Of a DNA stretch of 64,000 nt, positions 11,737 through 22,841 are shown one piece after another. The stretch's first letter is position 1; each line of letters begins with the position of its first letter. The notes below the pieces were generated by a model. That model was not told the DNA's origin and searched no databases. It saw only the letters and a program-made list of their open reading frames with translations. The DNA is from Protoeuglena noctilucae (Eukaryota > Chlorophyta > Pedinophyceae > Marsupiomonadales > Marsupiomonadaceae), in contig OY253673.1 of the NCBI GenBank assembly GCA_958009085.1, positions 992,001-1,056,000 of the forward strand, given 5' to 3'. A program made the position numbers and the translations under genes.

Positions 11737-13554
11737 TCACGTCACCGCTCCCCCCGCCTTGGCCAGGAACCGCGGCTTGTTCTGGATGATGAACTCCTTG
11801 ACGCGGTCGTCCCCGTCTGCCCGCACCAGCAGCGGCCACGCCCGGAACGTGTCTCCGCCCCCCTCTGTGGCCTCGGGGAGCCTCGGGGGGTACAGGACGA
11901 CCCCAAGGCCATGGGCAAACTTGAAGGTCTCCACGAAGAACTCGAGCGTCTGCGAGTGGTGCGGCACGGCCCCTGACGCGCAGTGGCCCCGAGGACGGCG
12001 GCCAGAGCTAAGCCGCGTCCCACCACACACACACCTCAAAGTTGTGGAAGGAGACTACCCGACTGTCCTGCACGCGCCGCATGGAGCGCTCCCACAGCTC
12101 GATCTGCTGGCACACCGCCTCGGGCACACGCTGGGACCCGGGCCGCCCCGGGTGTGCGTGCTCGGCCAGGTAGTTGATGATGGACGCGGCGTCCAGTCCC
12201 CGGTTGAAGGCGTCGTCCAGGGACTTGAACGTGATGGTGCCAACGAACAGGTTCGGGAGAATGCAGTCCGGGCGGCAGAACTGCCGCAGCACGTTCTGGT
12301 GGATGCGCGAGGACGTGTAGGCGTACACCTGCGTGCGCACGGGTCGTGGCTGGTCGCATAGAGCGAAGCAATAAGCGAGCAGGTAGTGGAGCAGCCCCGG
12401 GGCAGACCTCCGCTCTCACCCGAAAGTTCGTCTCCATGACAATCCAGCCCGAGACTCCGGCCCCCCCGTACCCATACCCCAGCCCCGTGTCGCTGCCGCC
12501 GAGCACGGCAGCGAGGTGCGTGGCGCAGAATCCCGGCCCTCGCCCAGTCTGGAGCGGCAGGAGGAGCCCCAGCTGGCAGAGATGCGCGATGGCCTGCTGC
12601 TCGGCGGGGCTGAACCCGGACAGGAGCCGGGGCATCCCGGGCTCGAGGAAGGAGATGTGCAGGAGGAGGGTGACGAGGGCGCCGGCGTCAAGCCCGTCGG
12701 GGCCCGCGACCATGCTCACGTAGCCGCGGACCACCTGCCACATCTGCGCCGCGGGGGGCTGCATGAGGAAGGCGAAGCGTCGGTCGTACCCGTCCAACAG
12801 CGTCCCCTCCCGCCGCACCGTCCGCAGGCCGGCAGCCTCGAGCAGGGCGCGCGCGTCGAGAGACGCCATCCCGAGGTCCGCAAACACGTCCGGCATCTCC
12901 GGCACTGCATTCTGCTCGTCGTTGATCAGAAAGAGCATGAGGGACTCCCAACGCTCCTGCGCGTACTGCGCCAGGGCCCCCGAGTCCGGTGCGCTCGACG
13001 ATAGGCCCGTGTCTGCCTGCGCGCCTGGTCCCTCCGCTGCGGTCAGCGGACGAGCGAGGCTCGCAGTGACACTGCGCGGCGTGTGCCACCCGCGTGCTAG
13101 CTGCGCTGCCTGGCCACGCACCCAGTCCGACCAACAAATTCTCGCGCAGCTTCCGGTGCAAGTGCTGCACCGGTGGCTTTCCTGCGCCCCCCGCATGGGT
13201 CGTCAGGATCCCGTGGTCGTGCAGGTTCTGCAGCGCCTCCCCCAGGGCAGACGGCCCCGATGCTGGGGTCACCGCAGCCGCCCACGACCGCAGGCGCTCG
13301 TCCTGAGCGTCCTCCGGAAGCGGGAGGAGCTTGAGCACGACCTGCTTCCCCACGGCGGGAAGCGCCCTACGGGTGCCGGGCAGAAAACGTGGCTGGGCAG
13401 AAGGCGTGGCTCATGTCAGGTCCAGAAGCCCTGTGTGATCGATCCGCGCGTACCTGAATGCGGCGAGCGCGCCCCACTTGGAGTCGTAGAGCTCCTCGAC
13501 CTGCTCCTGCGGAAGATGGCCGAGGAAGCCGAACAGGCCCTTGTGCCGCGCCAT
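11737..13554 (-). CDS. TFB2: TFIIH core subunit Tfb2/p52 (GTF2H4)
   Basis: The p52 subunit of TFIIH anchors and stimulates the XPB helicase in transcription initiation and nucleotide-excision repair. Exon 1 (13454-13554) encodes the start with GHLPQEQVEELYDSKWGALA; the next begins ALPAVGKQVVLKLLPL, matching the family segment L-P-x-L-A-K-x-Y-V-M-R. Middle exons carry the EERWESLM-type helices, and LGLGYGYGGAGVSGWIVMET leads into the conserved FRVYAYT-type region seen here as MRTQVYAYTSSRIHQ. The C-terminal part has SIINYLAEHAHP, PEAVCQQIELWE and the final winged region HGLGVVLYPP. The stop is at 11737. All introns I could check are GT-AG. The order and spacing of motifs agree with a full-length p52 of roughly 450-500 residues. 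Confidence 0.87.
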
Positions 13555-14105
13555 CCCAGCCCCGATCCGCTCCGGATGAGCCCCTCAGCGCTTCATGGTG
13601 CAGCAAGAGCTCCGCGGCGGCTCTCAGGCAGCGACCGCCGAGGCGGCCGCGACGCCTCGCTGAAAGAACCCGAACAGAGCGCGATGCTGCGCCACAGCCT
13701 GCACCCCACGGATGCATCGCGCCGCGCGCTCAGCGCGACTAAGGATCGGTGCGCCCCGGTCACAATCCTGTGCCAGTCGCATGAAACAACGCACCACCCG
13801 CGCCTCTTCCTCGCCGGGTCCCCTTGCAGGCGGACCGGGGGGCCCCGGCCCCCGGCTTCGCCAAAGTGGAGGGTGCCTGAAGGAGGATGTCGGCTCTCAG
13901 TTTCAATTGCGTCTATGGCAGCATAGTTGCCAACTAGCAGCGATACATCGCTCTGAGGCCTAAGCCGCGGTCATCAATGAAGCAGTCGTCGTAAGCCAGC
14001 AGAACACCTTGTTGATGGTGGGGCGTGGCGGCGTCGTTGGTCACCATGTCGGTGCAGATGCGGTCCGCATGAGTCTTGGTCGGCGGTGCATCGCCGGCGG
14101 ACCTC
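13555..14105. other. Gene-poor stretch before a helicase remnant
   Basis: No coding exon is supported. The right end (about 14029-14100) is a diverged copy of sequence at about 14168-14240. The rest shows no recognisable structure. Confidence 0.45.
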
Positions 14106-14240
14106 TCAGTCGGCGTCGGAGTCGGAGGAAGAGTCCTCGAGGGTCTGGAGGACGGCGTCGAGGGCCTGGGGCGTGGCGGCCTCCTTGGTCATCTCGGTCA
14201 GGATGCGGTCCGCGTCGGCCTTGGTCGCTGGGGTCGCGCC
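14029..14240. repeat. Diverged direct duplication of about 72 bases
   Basis: The segments at about 14029-14100 and 14168-14240 share the order GGCGTGGCGGC, then TTGGTCA, then GATGCGGTCCGC and CTTGGTCG with scattered differences, at a spacing of about 139 bases. The right copy lies within the acidic-tail open frame on the minus strand; the left copy is just past its stop. This looks like an old partial duplication. Confidence 0.6.
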
Positions 14241-14400
14241 GTCGTAGCCCATCAGCTTGAGCGGCTTGACGGTGCGGTCGTCGGGGAGGTCCTGCTTGCG
14301 TTTGTTGGCGTTGCGGATCAGCTTGGCGATCAGCGCGGAGGCGTCCCTCTTGTTGTTGGGGATCCCGCGATCGCGGAAGAGGTGCTGGACTTTGTGGAGG
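14106..14400 (-). pseudogene. C-terminal fragment of an unknown protein with acidic Ser/Asp tail
   Basis: On the minus strand a clean reading frame gives a soluble, Lys/Arg-then-Thr/Ala-rich segment (ALIAKLIRNANKRKQDLPDD, VKPLKLMGYDGATPATKADA) ending in SSSDSDAD and a stop. The composition looks protein-like, but I see no start, no upstream exons and no family match. Its upstream side collides with plus-strand helicase homology near 14400, so it is probably a fragment brought in with, or interrupted by, the neighbouring remnant. It could also be the terminal exon of an unannotated host gene. Confidence 0.35.
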
Positions 14401-15154
14401 AGCGCTGCGTCCCGGCCGGGTTCGAGGTGCCCGTGCAGTGGCTGTTCCTGGCCGCACGGAACCAGGCCGTCGACGAGCACAACCAGAGGTGCGTCGATCG
14501 GATGGGACGGGAGGGCCGCGAGACCCTGACGGCGGTGTTCGCCGCGAGGGAGGGCAGCGTGTGGACGCCCGTGCGCGACCCGCCCGCGTACGTCAGGAAG
14601 GCGGCAGCCGGAGTGAACGCAGGGGCAGGCGCAGAGGCGCTGACCCTGTGCCCCGGGTGCCCCCGTCATGCTGACGAGCAACATCGACGTCGCCGCGAAG
14701 CAGGTGAACGGCACGGTGGGCACGGTGGTGAAGTTCCTTCCCAACCTCACAATGGGCGGGATCGGCGCCGTGGAGGTCAGGCTCCCGGACGGGTCGACGA
14801 CCCCCATCACACCGTCGCGACTTCCACTTCAACGTGTACGACAAGGAGTACCGGGTGGAGGCGTTCCCGCTGCGAGCCGCCTTCGCCATGACGGTGCACA
14901 AGGCCCAGGGCAGCACGTACGCCACCGACGTCCTCGTCGACCTCGCGGGGTGCTTCGCCAGCGGCCAGGCGTACGTGGCCATGTCGCGCGTCCAGTCGGC
15001 CGCGCAGCTGCACTTCGTCAGGCACAGCAGGGAGGAGTTCAAGAAGATCTTCCGGGCGTGCGGGGTCGACCTCAAGATCGTCCAGGTCCTCCACGCGATG
15101 CGCCACATGCGCCCGGCCCACACGTCGCTGGCCGCGCTCGGCGCGGCGCCGTGA
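14395..15154 (+). pseudogene. Pif1-type DNA helicase C-terminal remnant
   Basis: This region matches the second half of Pif1-family ATP-dependent DNA helicases. In order it shows a segment with LAARNQAVDEHNQRC (family A-P-T-N-x-x-V-D-x-x-N), then PVMLTSNIDVAAKQVNGTVG (family M-L-x-x-N-I-D-x-x-x-G-L-V-N-G-x-x-G), and FPLRAAFAMTVHKAQGSTYA with GQAYVAMSRVQSA, the hallmark helicase motifs V and VI. The pieces lie in different frames, with about two frame breaks, and the N-terminal motifs (Walker A and B) are absent, so it is not functional as it stands. Pif1 domains occur in host helicases and in Helitron transposons; without a Rep domain or Helitron ends I cannot choose between these sources. 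Confidence 0.7.
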
Positions 15155-16364
15155 CGCGCCGCCGACCACGTCCTCGTCGCGGCCCGCCCACGCATAGCCG
15201 CTCGCGCGTCGCACGGCGCCGGCAGCCTCCAGAATCGCCCCCGTTGAACGCTGCGGCACGGCATCGCTGCCCGCCCCCGGCACTCGGTCGCCGGGACGTC
15301 CGGGCCCTCGCGTCACGCGCGGTGCGATCGACCCCGTCATAACGGACACGTCGCCGCCGCGACGAAGGTCGTCGCCGTCGTCCGCGGAGCGCGCGCGATC
15401 CCTGCCCACTGCAGCCAGCTCCGGGCTGCGTCTGTCGCGCCGCGGACGTCCCGCGGCCGCCGCCCCTGGCATTTTCTTCTTTCGAAGCTGCCGTCCGCGG
15501 CACGCGCGGTCGCCGCGCCGCCCTGCAGGACCCGTTCGGCGCCGCCGCGTCGTCCGCCGTCGCGCGACGTGTTCCGTCGATCACGCTGAGGACTTGATCG
15601 CCGAACTGGCGCCCGTCCGCCGTCGCATTGCCCCCTCGCGCAACGCGCGTGACACACTTTCTCTGGTAAACGCCCTTTCTTACACTTTCCCGGGTCTATA
15701 GAGCTTGGCGCAAAGGAAGCGTGGTGCAAGCGCGAGCAAACGAACCAGCGTGTATAGAGCATCAGCAAATGAGTCTTACATTGGCAGAGAGTGTAGTCCC
15801 TTAGCTGGTTGGGCAAATCGCCCTTGGTTACTAAATGCCAGGCATGGAGGTGACCCGACGATCTCCCTCGCTGCTCAATTTGACAAATAGTGTACGATGC
15901 GCCCACTCTGCCCCGCGGCAGACCCCGAGGGGATTTGTTCCAGCGTTACAAGCGACACGTTTCACACCGCCGCGCGCCGCGCGCTCAGTGTCGCCATGCG
16001 GCTTCCAACTCGATGGTCGGTTTCGTGATATTTGATGCGATTCCTGTGCGTATCGTTTAGCTCGGGCCGTGGTTGACGCGGCGCGGGCAAGGCGTTTGCA
16101 TGCAAAATCGCTGACCGATCACGGGGCAACACAGGATCCGCATCTCATTTGCTCATGCAGGCCAACCATCAGTACACAGACCAAAACGGGGGCTCCAAGC
16201 CCCGGGGATATCTCCATTGGGCGCACCATCGCGAGCCGCAGGCTCACGTTGCCGACCAGTGAGCCAAGTTGCTGCGTCTGCCTCCCGATCGGTGGCGCGT
16301 TCTGCAGGCACTATCTGAACTGTTACTGCGCCCCGCTGCCCGCAGCCCCACCTCTCGGCAAGCG
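15155..16364. other. 1.2-kb intergenic stretch upstream of a formate/nitrite transporter
   Basis: No convincing exon is present. The left part is very GC-rich; the part from about 15640 to 16100 is clearly richer in A and T than the flanks and may contain the core promoter. A CTGCCCGCAG at about 16335-16344, just before the start codon, could be a splice acceptor for an intron in the 5' leader. Confidence 0.4.
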
Positions 16365-17651
16365 ATGGGTGTGGACGGCCACGCCGCAGCCGATGGGCAC
16401 CTCGAGAACCACCTGGGGAGCATGGAGATGCTGCGCCCGCTGGCCGTCAAAGACAGCCACTTGCACCACACTGACCCCGCCCACGAGATCAACGTTTTCG
16501 CGCCCCTCAGCAAGGGCCCTGGCGGCGCCCCCATCCTCGGCGACCTCTTCTCCCCGCCGGACATTTACGACAACTTCGTCGCGCAAGGTGTGAAGAAGGC
16601 GCACGCCTCGTGGATGCCGGCCATGGTCCTGGGCTTCATGGCGGGCTGCTACATTGGCCTCGGAGCACTTCTGGCCGACACGGTTGGCGGCAACATCCCC
16701 GGCGTCAAGGCCACAAACCTGGGCCTACAAAAGTTCGTCTTTGGGTTCATCGGCCTCCCCTTCGGACTGCTGATGGTCGTCATCACCGGCGCCGACCTGT
16801 ACACCAGCACGGTCGGCTGCTGCTTCGCCGCCTTCGTCGCCCGCAAGATCAGCTTCTTCGTGAGTCGCCTGGGCTTCCCGCCACTTGCGCCTCGCTGCTA
16901 CACCGCACGCTCATCGCCATTTCCCTGCGTTTTCACAGGACTGGCTGCGCGCTTCATTCAGCGCGTGGCTCACCAACCTCGCCGGGTCCCTCGTGCTCGT
17001 CGGCCTCGTCTACGCCGGCCAGACGCACGAACACGACGCCGGCACCATGGCCGTGGCCCGGGTCAAGACATCGCATCCCTTTGGCGTCGTCTTCTGCCGC
17101 GGCATCCTCTGCAACTGGCTCGTGTGCATGGCCGTGGTGCAGGCGACCTCCGCCAACACCTTCGCAGGCAAATTCTTCGCCGTCCTCTTCCCCATCGGCG
17201 CGTTCGTGACCATGGTGCGTGTCGCCCCGCCCTAGGCCTGCCACTCGTGCGTGCGCTAGCGTGGTCCCCGCCGCTCGACTGTCCCTGCCCAGCCGACTGC
17301 AGGGGTTCGACCACTCGGTGGCGAACATGTTCCTGGTGCCCATGGGCATGGCCGCGGGGGCCCACGACGTGACGGTGACGGACTTCATCGTCAAGTCGCT
17401 CATACCAGCCACGCTGGGGAACGCTGTCGGGGGCGCGTTCTTCGTCGCTACCGTCCTTGGCCTGGCCTATGACAAGATCCCCGGTCTCAATCTGGCAGAG
17501 AACGTGTGGTGAGCCATGCGCAGCTGGTGTGCACGCCGGGGCGCCGCAACCCGCACCACACCACTTGCCGCCACCCTCTCTGCTCCTGCAGCTGGGGTCG
17601 GGACACCACGCTCCCGTCGGCCAGGCGGGAGGCCAGCCGCAGGAAGTGAGG
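16365..17651 (+). CDS. Formate/nitrite transporter family (FNT, NAR1-like)
   Basis: A membrane channel of the FocA/NirC/NAR1 family, which in green algae carries nitrite, bicarbonate or formate across plastid or plasma membranes. The ATG at 16365 opens exon 1, with a His-rich hydrophilic N-terminus, SPPDIYDNFVAQGVKKA (the family's re-entrant start), then helices around MVLGFMAGCYIGLGALLA and FIGLPFGLLMVVITGADLYT. Exon 2 gives WLTNLAGSLVLVGLVY and GILCNWLVCMAVV; exon 3 gives MFLVPMGMA and ATLGNAVGGAFFVA, close to the family G-N-x-x-G-G signature. Six transmembrane segments are expected. The last junction is ambiguous: the stronger donor (TG|GTGAGC) leads to a short basic tail and a stop at 17651, while AAC|GTGTGG would lead to an acidic tail ending LEIE at 17714. 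The transported ion cannot be told from sequence. Confidence 0.88.
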
Positions 17652-17993
17652 GAGAAGCAGTTGGCGGACTGGCAATCCACACGCATTGACGATCTGCACC
17701 TCGAGATTGAGTGACAGCACCCGCGTTTCTTCACAGCAGGGGCGCAATATTGCCCCCACGCACAGCGCACGCCTCCAACCACCTATTGCGTCTGCTGATG
17801 GCCAATATCACGCCACAGCCCATCCCACTACGGCCTCGTCGCAGCGTCTAAGTTTGAGTTTAACCTCCAGCGTTGCCTCTTTCCGACACGCTGTCCGTCC
17901 AGTGTGCTTTTGGCACGTCAAGTTGCTCTTCAAGTGCTTTTTCGTCCGTGTGCTGCAATCTAGTCGTGGTCACTCATCTGTCTAGGACGACCC

Positions 17994-19879
17994 TCAGCTC
18001 TGGGCCGCCAGGGACTGGATGGCCGCCCCAAGGGGCCACGTCACCTCGACCGGTTCCACCCTGTAGCTGATCTGCCGGATCAGCGTCACGTCCTGGTCCG
18101 GGTCGATCTGGAACCCCTCCACCATCATCTCGTACTGGTACACCAGGTCCATGCAGAAGAACTGCCCCTTGGACGCGTCCACGTGCGAAGAACCCAGGAG
18201 GGCCACGACCTCCTCGCCTGTGTCGCGCTCGCACACCTGGCGCGCCAGGTCGAGGTACGCACGCGGCTGCGGAGACGGGCGCATGGGGCGTGGGTGGCAG
18301 CATGTGGCGCGGCGTTGGTCGGCGGAGTCTCTGCAGGCGCGGGGGCACTGCGCACCTTGGACCGGGCCTGGAGAGACCCCCTTTCGACGATGCCCGCCTC
18401 GATGGCCCTGTCGAAGAAGTAGGACATGAGATGCACGTTGCGCGTGGGGTGGCCCCCCCGTGCCCAGGGTCCTCCCCATGCGCCGGCGAAGAGGCAGTGG
18501 GCGAGAGGAGTCGACACGACCAGGCACTGCCTGTCGGCGGCCAGGCTCTGCCGGGAGACCTCCTGGCATCTGGAGAGGTCCGGCCCCGTGGGCCCCGCCA
18601 CCAGGGGGTATCGCACGCCGCTGAAGGCAGAGCGAAGGAAAGGTTGGCGCGGAGCGCACATGTATAGAGGACGCGATGAAGCGAGCGTGGCTTTGCGGTC
18701 ACACTTGCCTGTACACGTACTCCGTCGCTGGCCCCCGCGCCATGCACGGGTGCTGGCCCCCCTCTCTCGTTCCATCCTCCTGCAGTGCCCGGCTGCGCTC
18801 CGCACCAGCCGGCTGCCCCCCGCCCCCGTCCCCCTGTGCTGCACCCAGGCCCCGAAGTCCCAGCAGCGTGGACAGCACCTGCGCCCGCCCCGCCATGAGG
18901 CCGTACCCCAGCCAGGAGTGGACGTACACATGGTACGACCGCCCCGCGCCCTGCATCACGCGCACGTAGCCCTGCGGGGCCATCGCTGCCTCCCAGTCCT
19001 CCATAGCGTACGCCAGCTGCACCGAGCCGCCCCCCAGGTCGATCGTGGCTGCGTGGCGGGGAGCGGGAGGCGTCTCGCCGACCAGCAGCGCCCGCCCCGT
19101 CCTCCATGCAACCCCGCCCCCCGCCTCCCCTCCTCACCCGACGTCTCGGCCGGCGGCGCCCCGAGCTTCCCCTGCAAGTAGTTGAGAGCCATCCACGCGT
19201 ACACCGCCTCGTCCTGCCCGTCCAGCACCGAGACCATCGAGTCGTCAAAGTCGAAGCCGCTGCGGCGGAGGCGGGCGCGGACCGCCGCCAGGATGTCCTC
19301 TGCCTGCGTGCCCTCCAGCAGCCTCAGCCCCGCGGTGGCCCGCAGCTCCACGGTCGTCTCCCCGTGCAGCTCTGGCGGGACAGCGGCCGCAGCCTTCTGC
19401 AGGAGACCGTCCAGCGAGGCGGCCGCCTGGGCCGGGTCCCCCGCGTAAGCGCTGAGCCCCGGGGTGATGGAGTGGAAGTCGTCCGACTCGAACTCGAGGT
19501 CCCCGTCGCCCATGCGCGAGAAGCGGTAGGTGTGGACGCGCGTGCCGGTGCTGCCGGCGTCGAGGACCACGGCGTATCGGCTCGCCCGCTCGACCACGCC
19601 CAGGCGCGGGTGCGGGAGGGGGCGCGCGCGGGAGGCGAGGTCCGCCGGGGCAGCGAGGAGGGCGACGGCGACGAGGAGCAGCGGGATGGCCACGACCGCA
19701 GTCAGGACCGGGTGCTCGCGGAACAGGGACGCCAGCCGCGCCCAGGGGCTGCCCCTGGCCGCCGAGCTGCCCTTCGCCATCCCCGGGGCGCGGAACCGCA
19801 ACGTCTGCGGGGGCGCAGCGGGGTGGGGCTGCCAAGAAAGCCCAGGACGGGGCGACACTCCGCTGCCTCGTCGCGGCAT
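17994..19879 (-). CDS. Apyrase/NTPDase, GDA1-CD39 family, type II membrane protein
   Basis: Hydrolyses nucleoside tri- and diphosphates, usually in the Golgi lumen or outside the cell. The N-terminus has one hydrophobic anchor (VLTAVVAIPLLLVAVALLA) after a basic stretch, so the catalytic part should face the lumen. Apyrase conserved regions appear in order: YAVVLDAGSTGTRVHTYRF (ACR1), LRATAGLRLLEG (ACR2), DEAVYAWMALNYLQGKLG (ACR3), TIDLGGGSVQLAYAMED (ACR4), then MSYFFDRA, FFCMDLVYQYEMM (ACR5) and a final VTWPLGAAIQSLAAQS. No second transmembrane helix is present. The starts at 19879 and 19780 are both in frame; the longer form adds a Pro/Arg-rich stretch. The gene runs through several short introns. 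Confidence 0.88.
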
Positions 19880-21007
19880 GAGCCTCACCCTGGTGCCGCT
19901 CGACTGGCCGCTCGAGATGTCACTCCCGTTTTCGAGCCGGTCTGTCGAGGAGCCGGACTCGGTGTCAATCCCGCTGAGCCGTTGGCGCGAACCTGCGCAG
20001 GCAGTCCCACCTCCCCGCTTGCGGCCGCAGCGACATGTGGCGCGAAGTCGAGTGGATGCAGGTAAGAAATTTCACGCAACGGCAACCGTGAAGGGGCGCG
20101 GCACGCAAGGCGCGCGCGGAGGCAGGCAAGCCAGCTCGCGCAGAGCTGGGCGCACGCGCAGCGAATCGTGGCGAGGCTGGCAGCACCGGTGCGGTCGCTA
20201 GCGAAACAACAACACACCTTTCGATATCCCGAGGCGTTCCATGGACAACGCCGAGGGCTCGGGCCGCGCGCGGGCGGACGCTCACGCCTCTCCAGGAATC
20301 TGTCGAGCGAAACGCAGAAGCAAGCTATTGGCGAGGACGGACGAATTCTTTGCAACGTCTTAATCTGCTGCCCCGCCTCCTAATCGCTCCGGGAGACCCA
20401 CCAGCCCCTCAAAAGAGAGGCATGAGTGGGCGGCACGAGGCCGCCGGATGACGACGAGGAGACGAGAGATGATGGTGGCAATCGCAACTAGCCGCTTGAA
20501 GAGAGAAGCGCAGCTCCTGCACCCGCCAGAACATGTGCGGCACAGGGCGCGTAGCGGCAAACTGGGGTGCTAGTGGACCGATGATATCTAAGGCCCCTAG
20601 GAACTTACGGCGAGACCGGAAAGCTCCCATGTCCTCGCCAGGGTGCTAATATAAAGATTCCTGGTGACGGCGGCGGGGGCTGCGGAGGCGACGGGGCGGT
20701 CTTACGGCGAGACGGGAGAAATGCTAGGATAAACCTTAATCCCTGTTGGCAGGGACTTCGACGGGGAACGTGACGCCGCCATCCGACTGCCGCTTGCCCG
20801 GCCAGGCGTCAGGGGGAGAGGTGGGGCTCCGGGGACTGCCCTGGGCCACGCCCGCCGCCCGCACCGCGATGTCGGGCAAGAGACGGGACGAGGCTGGGGC
20901 CTTCCGCTCCACCCCGAGCCTGCGGTAGGGAGAGCACAGAGAGATGAGGCATGCAGACGCAGCCGCCGCGGCAGTGCTCCCGCCAGCCCGTCCTGTCCTC
21001 CCTGTCC
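19880..21007. other. 1.1-kb intergenic stretch
   Basis: I see no supportable exon on either strand. It contains the promoter of the apyrase gene and the 3' end of the atypical kinase gene. No repeat or RNA gene is evident. Confidence 0.45.
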
Positions 21008-22841
21008 TCACCGTTCGACCGAGTCCTTGGACGTGTCGGACGCCGTGCTCCTGAGGGACCCTTTCGCCGAACGCGACGCCGACTGCATCCGGTCCCTCCC
21101 CCCCGACGGCCCCTGATGCAGCCGCTCCCACAGCCTCCGCACGTTGGGGCACGAGGAGGACGTCAGGCCCGCCCGCATCGGGTCCACGCCAAACACGAGC
21201 CCTGCGAGCGTGGGCGTGGCTGGGGAGGCTCGAATCCCAAGGGCTCGACTCCGTAAGGCACCACAGCCAGGCCAGCGAGGACTGCACTGCGCGGACCTTC
21301 GCTGATCAGATGCTCGCAGAGCTTGGCAGCCTCTTCCAGCGCCCGCGCCTTTTCGGCCCCACGCTTGGAGGTGACACGGGCCAAGGTGGCCGTCGCCATC
21401 GTCTCTGCCTGAAACGTTGTCAGGGCCTTGCCGTCGACCGCAGCCTCCGGCCCGTGCAGCGCCTCCTGCGCGTCCTTGAGCCACGCGTGCCGAAGCAGCT
21501 CGGGCATGGTGGGCCGGCGGTAGACGCTGGGCTCGAGGCCACGGGCGAGCCAGTCGCGGGCCGTGGCGCTCAGGGCGGGCCTCGGGGGGAAGTTGCCGAG
21601 GTGGAAGGCGCTGCGACGGATGGCCGCGCAGGTCTTCTCCGGGGTGTCCTGCGGCGCAGGGGAGTGCCGCGGGTCTTGCCACGGGTCCTGCAGCGAGCCA
21701 GGATGCGGCGCAGACCCTGTCCGTGTCGGACGTCGGCGGACCGGGATCCATGCACCTGTAGGAAGGGCTGAGCCCCCGTCAGGCACTCCAGGCACACCAA
21801 GGCCATGGACCACACGTCGGACTCGATGGCGTACTCGGCGGGCTGCTTCAGCACCTCCGGCGCTGCGGGGGCGGGGCTCACAGCTGCGGGGTCACTCCAC
21901 GCAACGCCAGACGCGCCGGGAGCAAGTGAAGCGAGAGCCACCTGTGTACGCTAGCGTCGTGACGTGCCGCGTGGGACGCTCCCACCGGATGCAAACCATG
22001 TGCTCGAGGTCGACGATTTTCACCCGGCCGTCCTCCCTCAGCACGAAGTTGTCCACGGTCAGGTCCCTGCGAAGGTCCCCGCGACTTCTCATGAAGCGTG
22101 GGAGCAGTGCACGTGCAGGAGCTCGCCGGCAGGCCGCGACGCACCTGTGCACTACCCCTGCGGCGTGGAGCCTGGCCAGCGTGTTCATCGGGGCGGTGAG
22201 CAACGCCCGGACCGTGTCCTCGGATAGCGGCCCAGAGGACGCGGCGAACTCGCGGAGTGTCCGGTCGCCAACATATTCCATGCAGACGTATATGTGGTCA
22301 CGGTCCTCCTGCACGCACGCGTCCTATCCCCTCAACCCCAGTCATGCATCTGCATGCATCCCTGGTCCCTCGGCACCCATAAGCCTCACCCACGCTGCGT
22401 AGAAATCCGCGATATTGTCGTCTGAGATTGAAGAGTGGATAAATATCATACGGCGCACGGAATACTGGTCCTCACGGCTCAAAGCCGTCAGAAGGTACGC
22501 TTTCACGACGCATCGCAATCCGCTGCACTCGACCAGCATGACCGATAAGCCATCGGAGTCTCCGAGAGTCCGCACAAGCTCGAAGGAGGGGCTCTCGGTC
22601 ACTTCCGGCGGCGCGAGAGGGCCGCGTAAGGGTGGGGTGAGGGCAAGGCCGTAGCATGCCGCCAGCCCGCCCTCTTCCTCAGGCGCCCGCGTGCCTGTCC
22701 ACTGGACTCGACGATCGAGCTCATCGCGCAGAGAGGCCGGGCTGTGGCCCCTCGCCTGCGCCGGCAAAGGAGTTTACCCCCAGGTGAAGTGCTACAGCGC
22801 TTCGGATGCTTTACGTGCGCTGCGGGGGACATTGCCTGCAT
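21008..22841 (-). CDS. Atypical protein kinase with altered glycine loop and DLE in place of DFG
   Basis: A protein kinase-like fold assembled from about seven exons. A tiny first exon 22815-22841 (MQAMSPAAH) joins 22390-22755; the core follows. The loop normally rich in Gly reads LGDSDGLSVM, with one Gly missing, but the ATP lysine is kept in RCVVKAY. The hinge is YVCMEYVGD, the catalytic loop VVHRDLTVDNFVL is intact, and the metal-binding motif reads KIVDLEHM. The activation segment ends TLAYTAPEVL, where a donor after TACACAG joins an acceptor before CGCCGGAG. SDVWSMALVCLECLTG, LSATARDWLARGLEP and RRPTMPELLRHAWL complete the lobe, followed by a helical and Ser-rich tail ending KDSVER. HRD, lysine and the DLE aspartate are all present, so activity is possible. 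The junction into the last exon is unresolved. Confidence 0.75.

Noticed and set aside
12036-13196. 386-residue minus-strand frame taken as one exon
   Set aside because: It runs through introns of the TFB2 gene; only parts of it coincide with real exons in that frame.
15640-16100. A/T-richer patch as a transposon or organellar insertion
   Set aside because: No terminal repeats, no coding trace and no plastid or mitochondrial gene match; more likely promoter DNA.
20736-21287. Minus-strand frame downstream of the atypical kinase
   Set aside because: No motif and no splice link; the kinase tail is better explained by the frame ending KDSVER at 21008.
22080-22140. Possible tRNA or small RNA gene from local GC-rich pairing
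   Set aside because: No tRNA boxes (GGTTCGANTCC-like) or cloverleaf could be drawn, and the stretch lies in a kinase intron.
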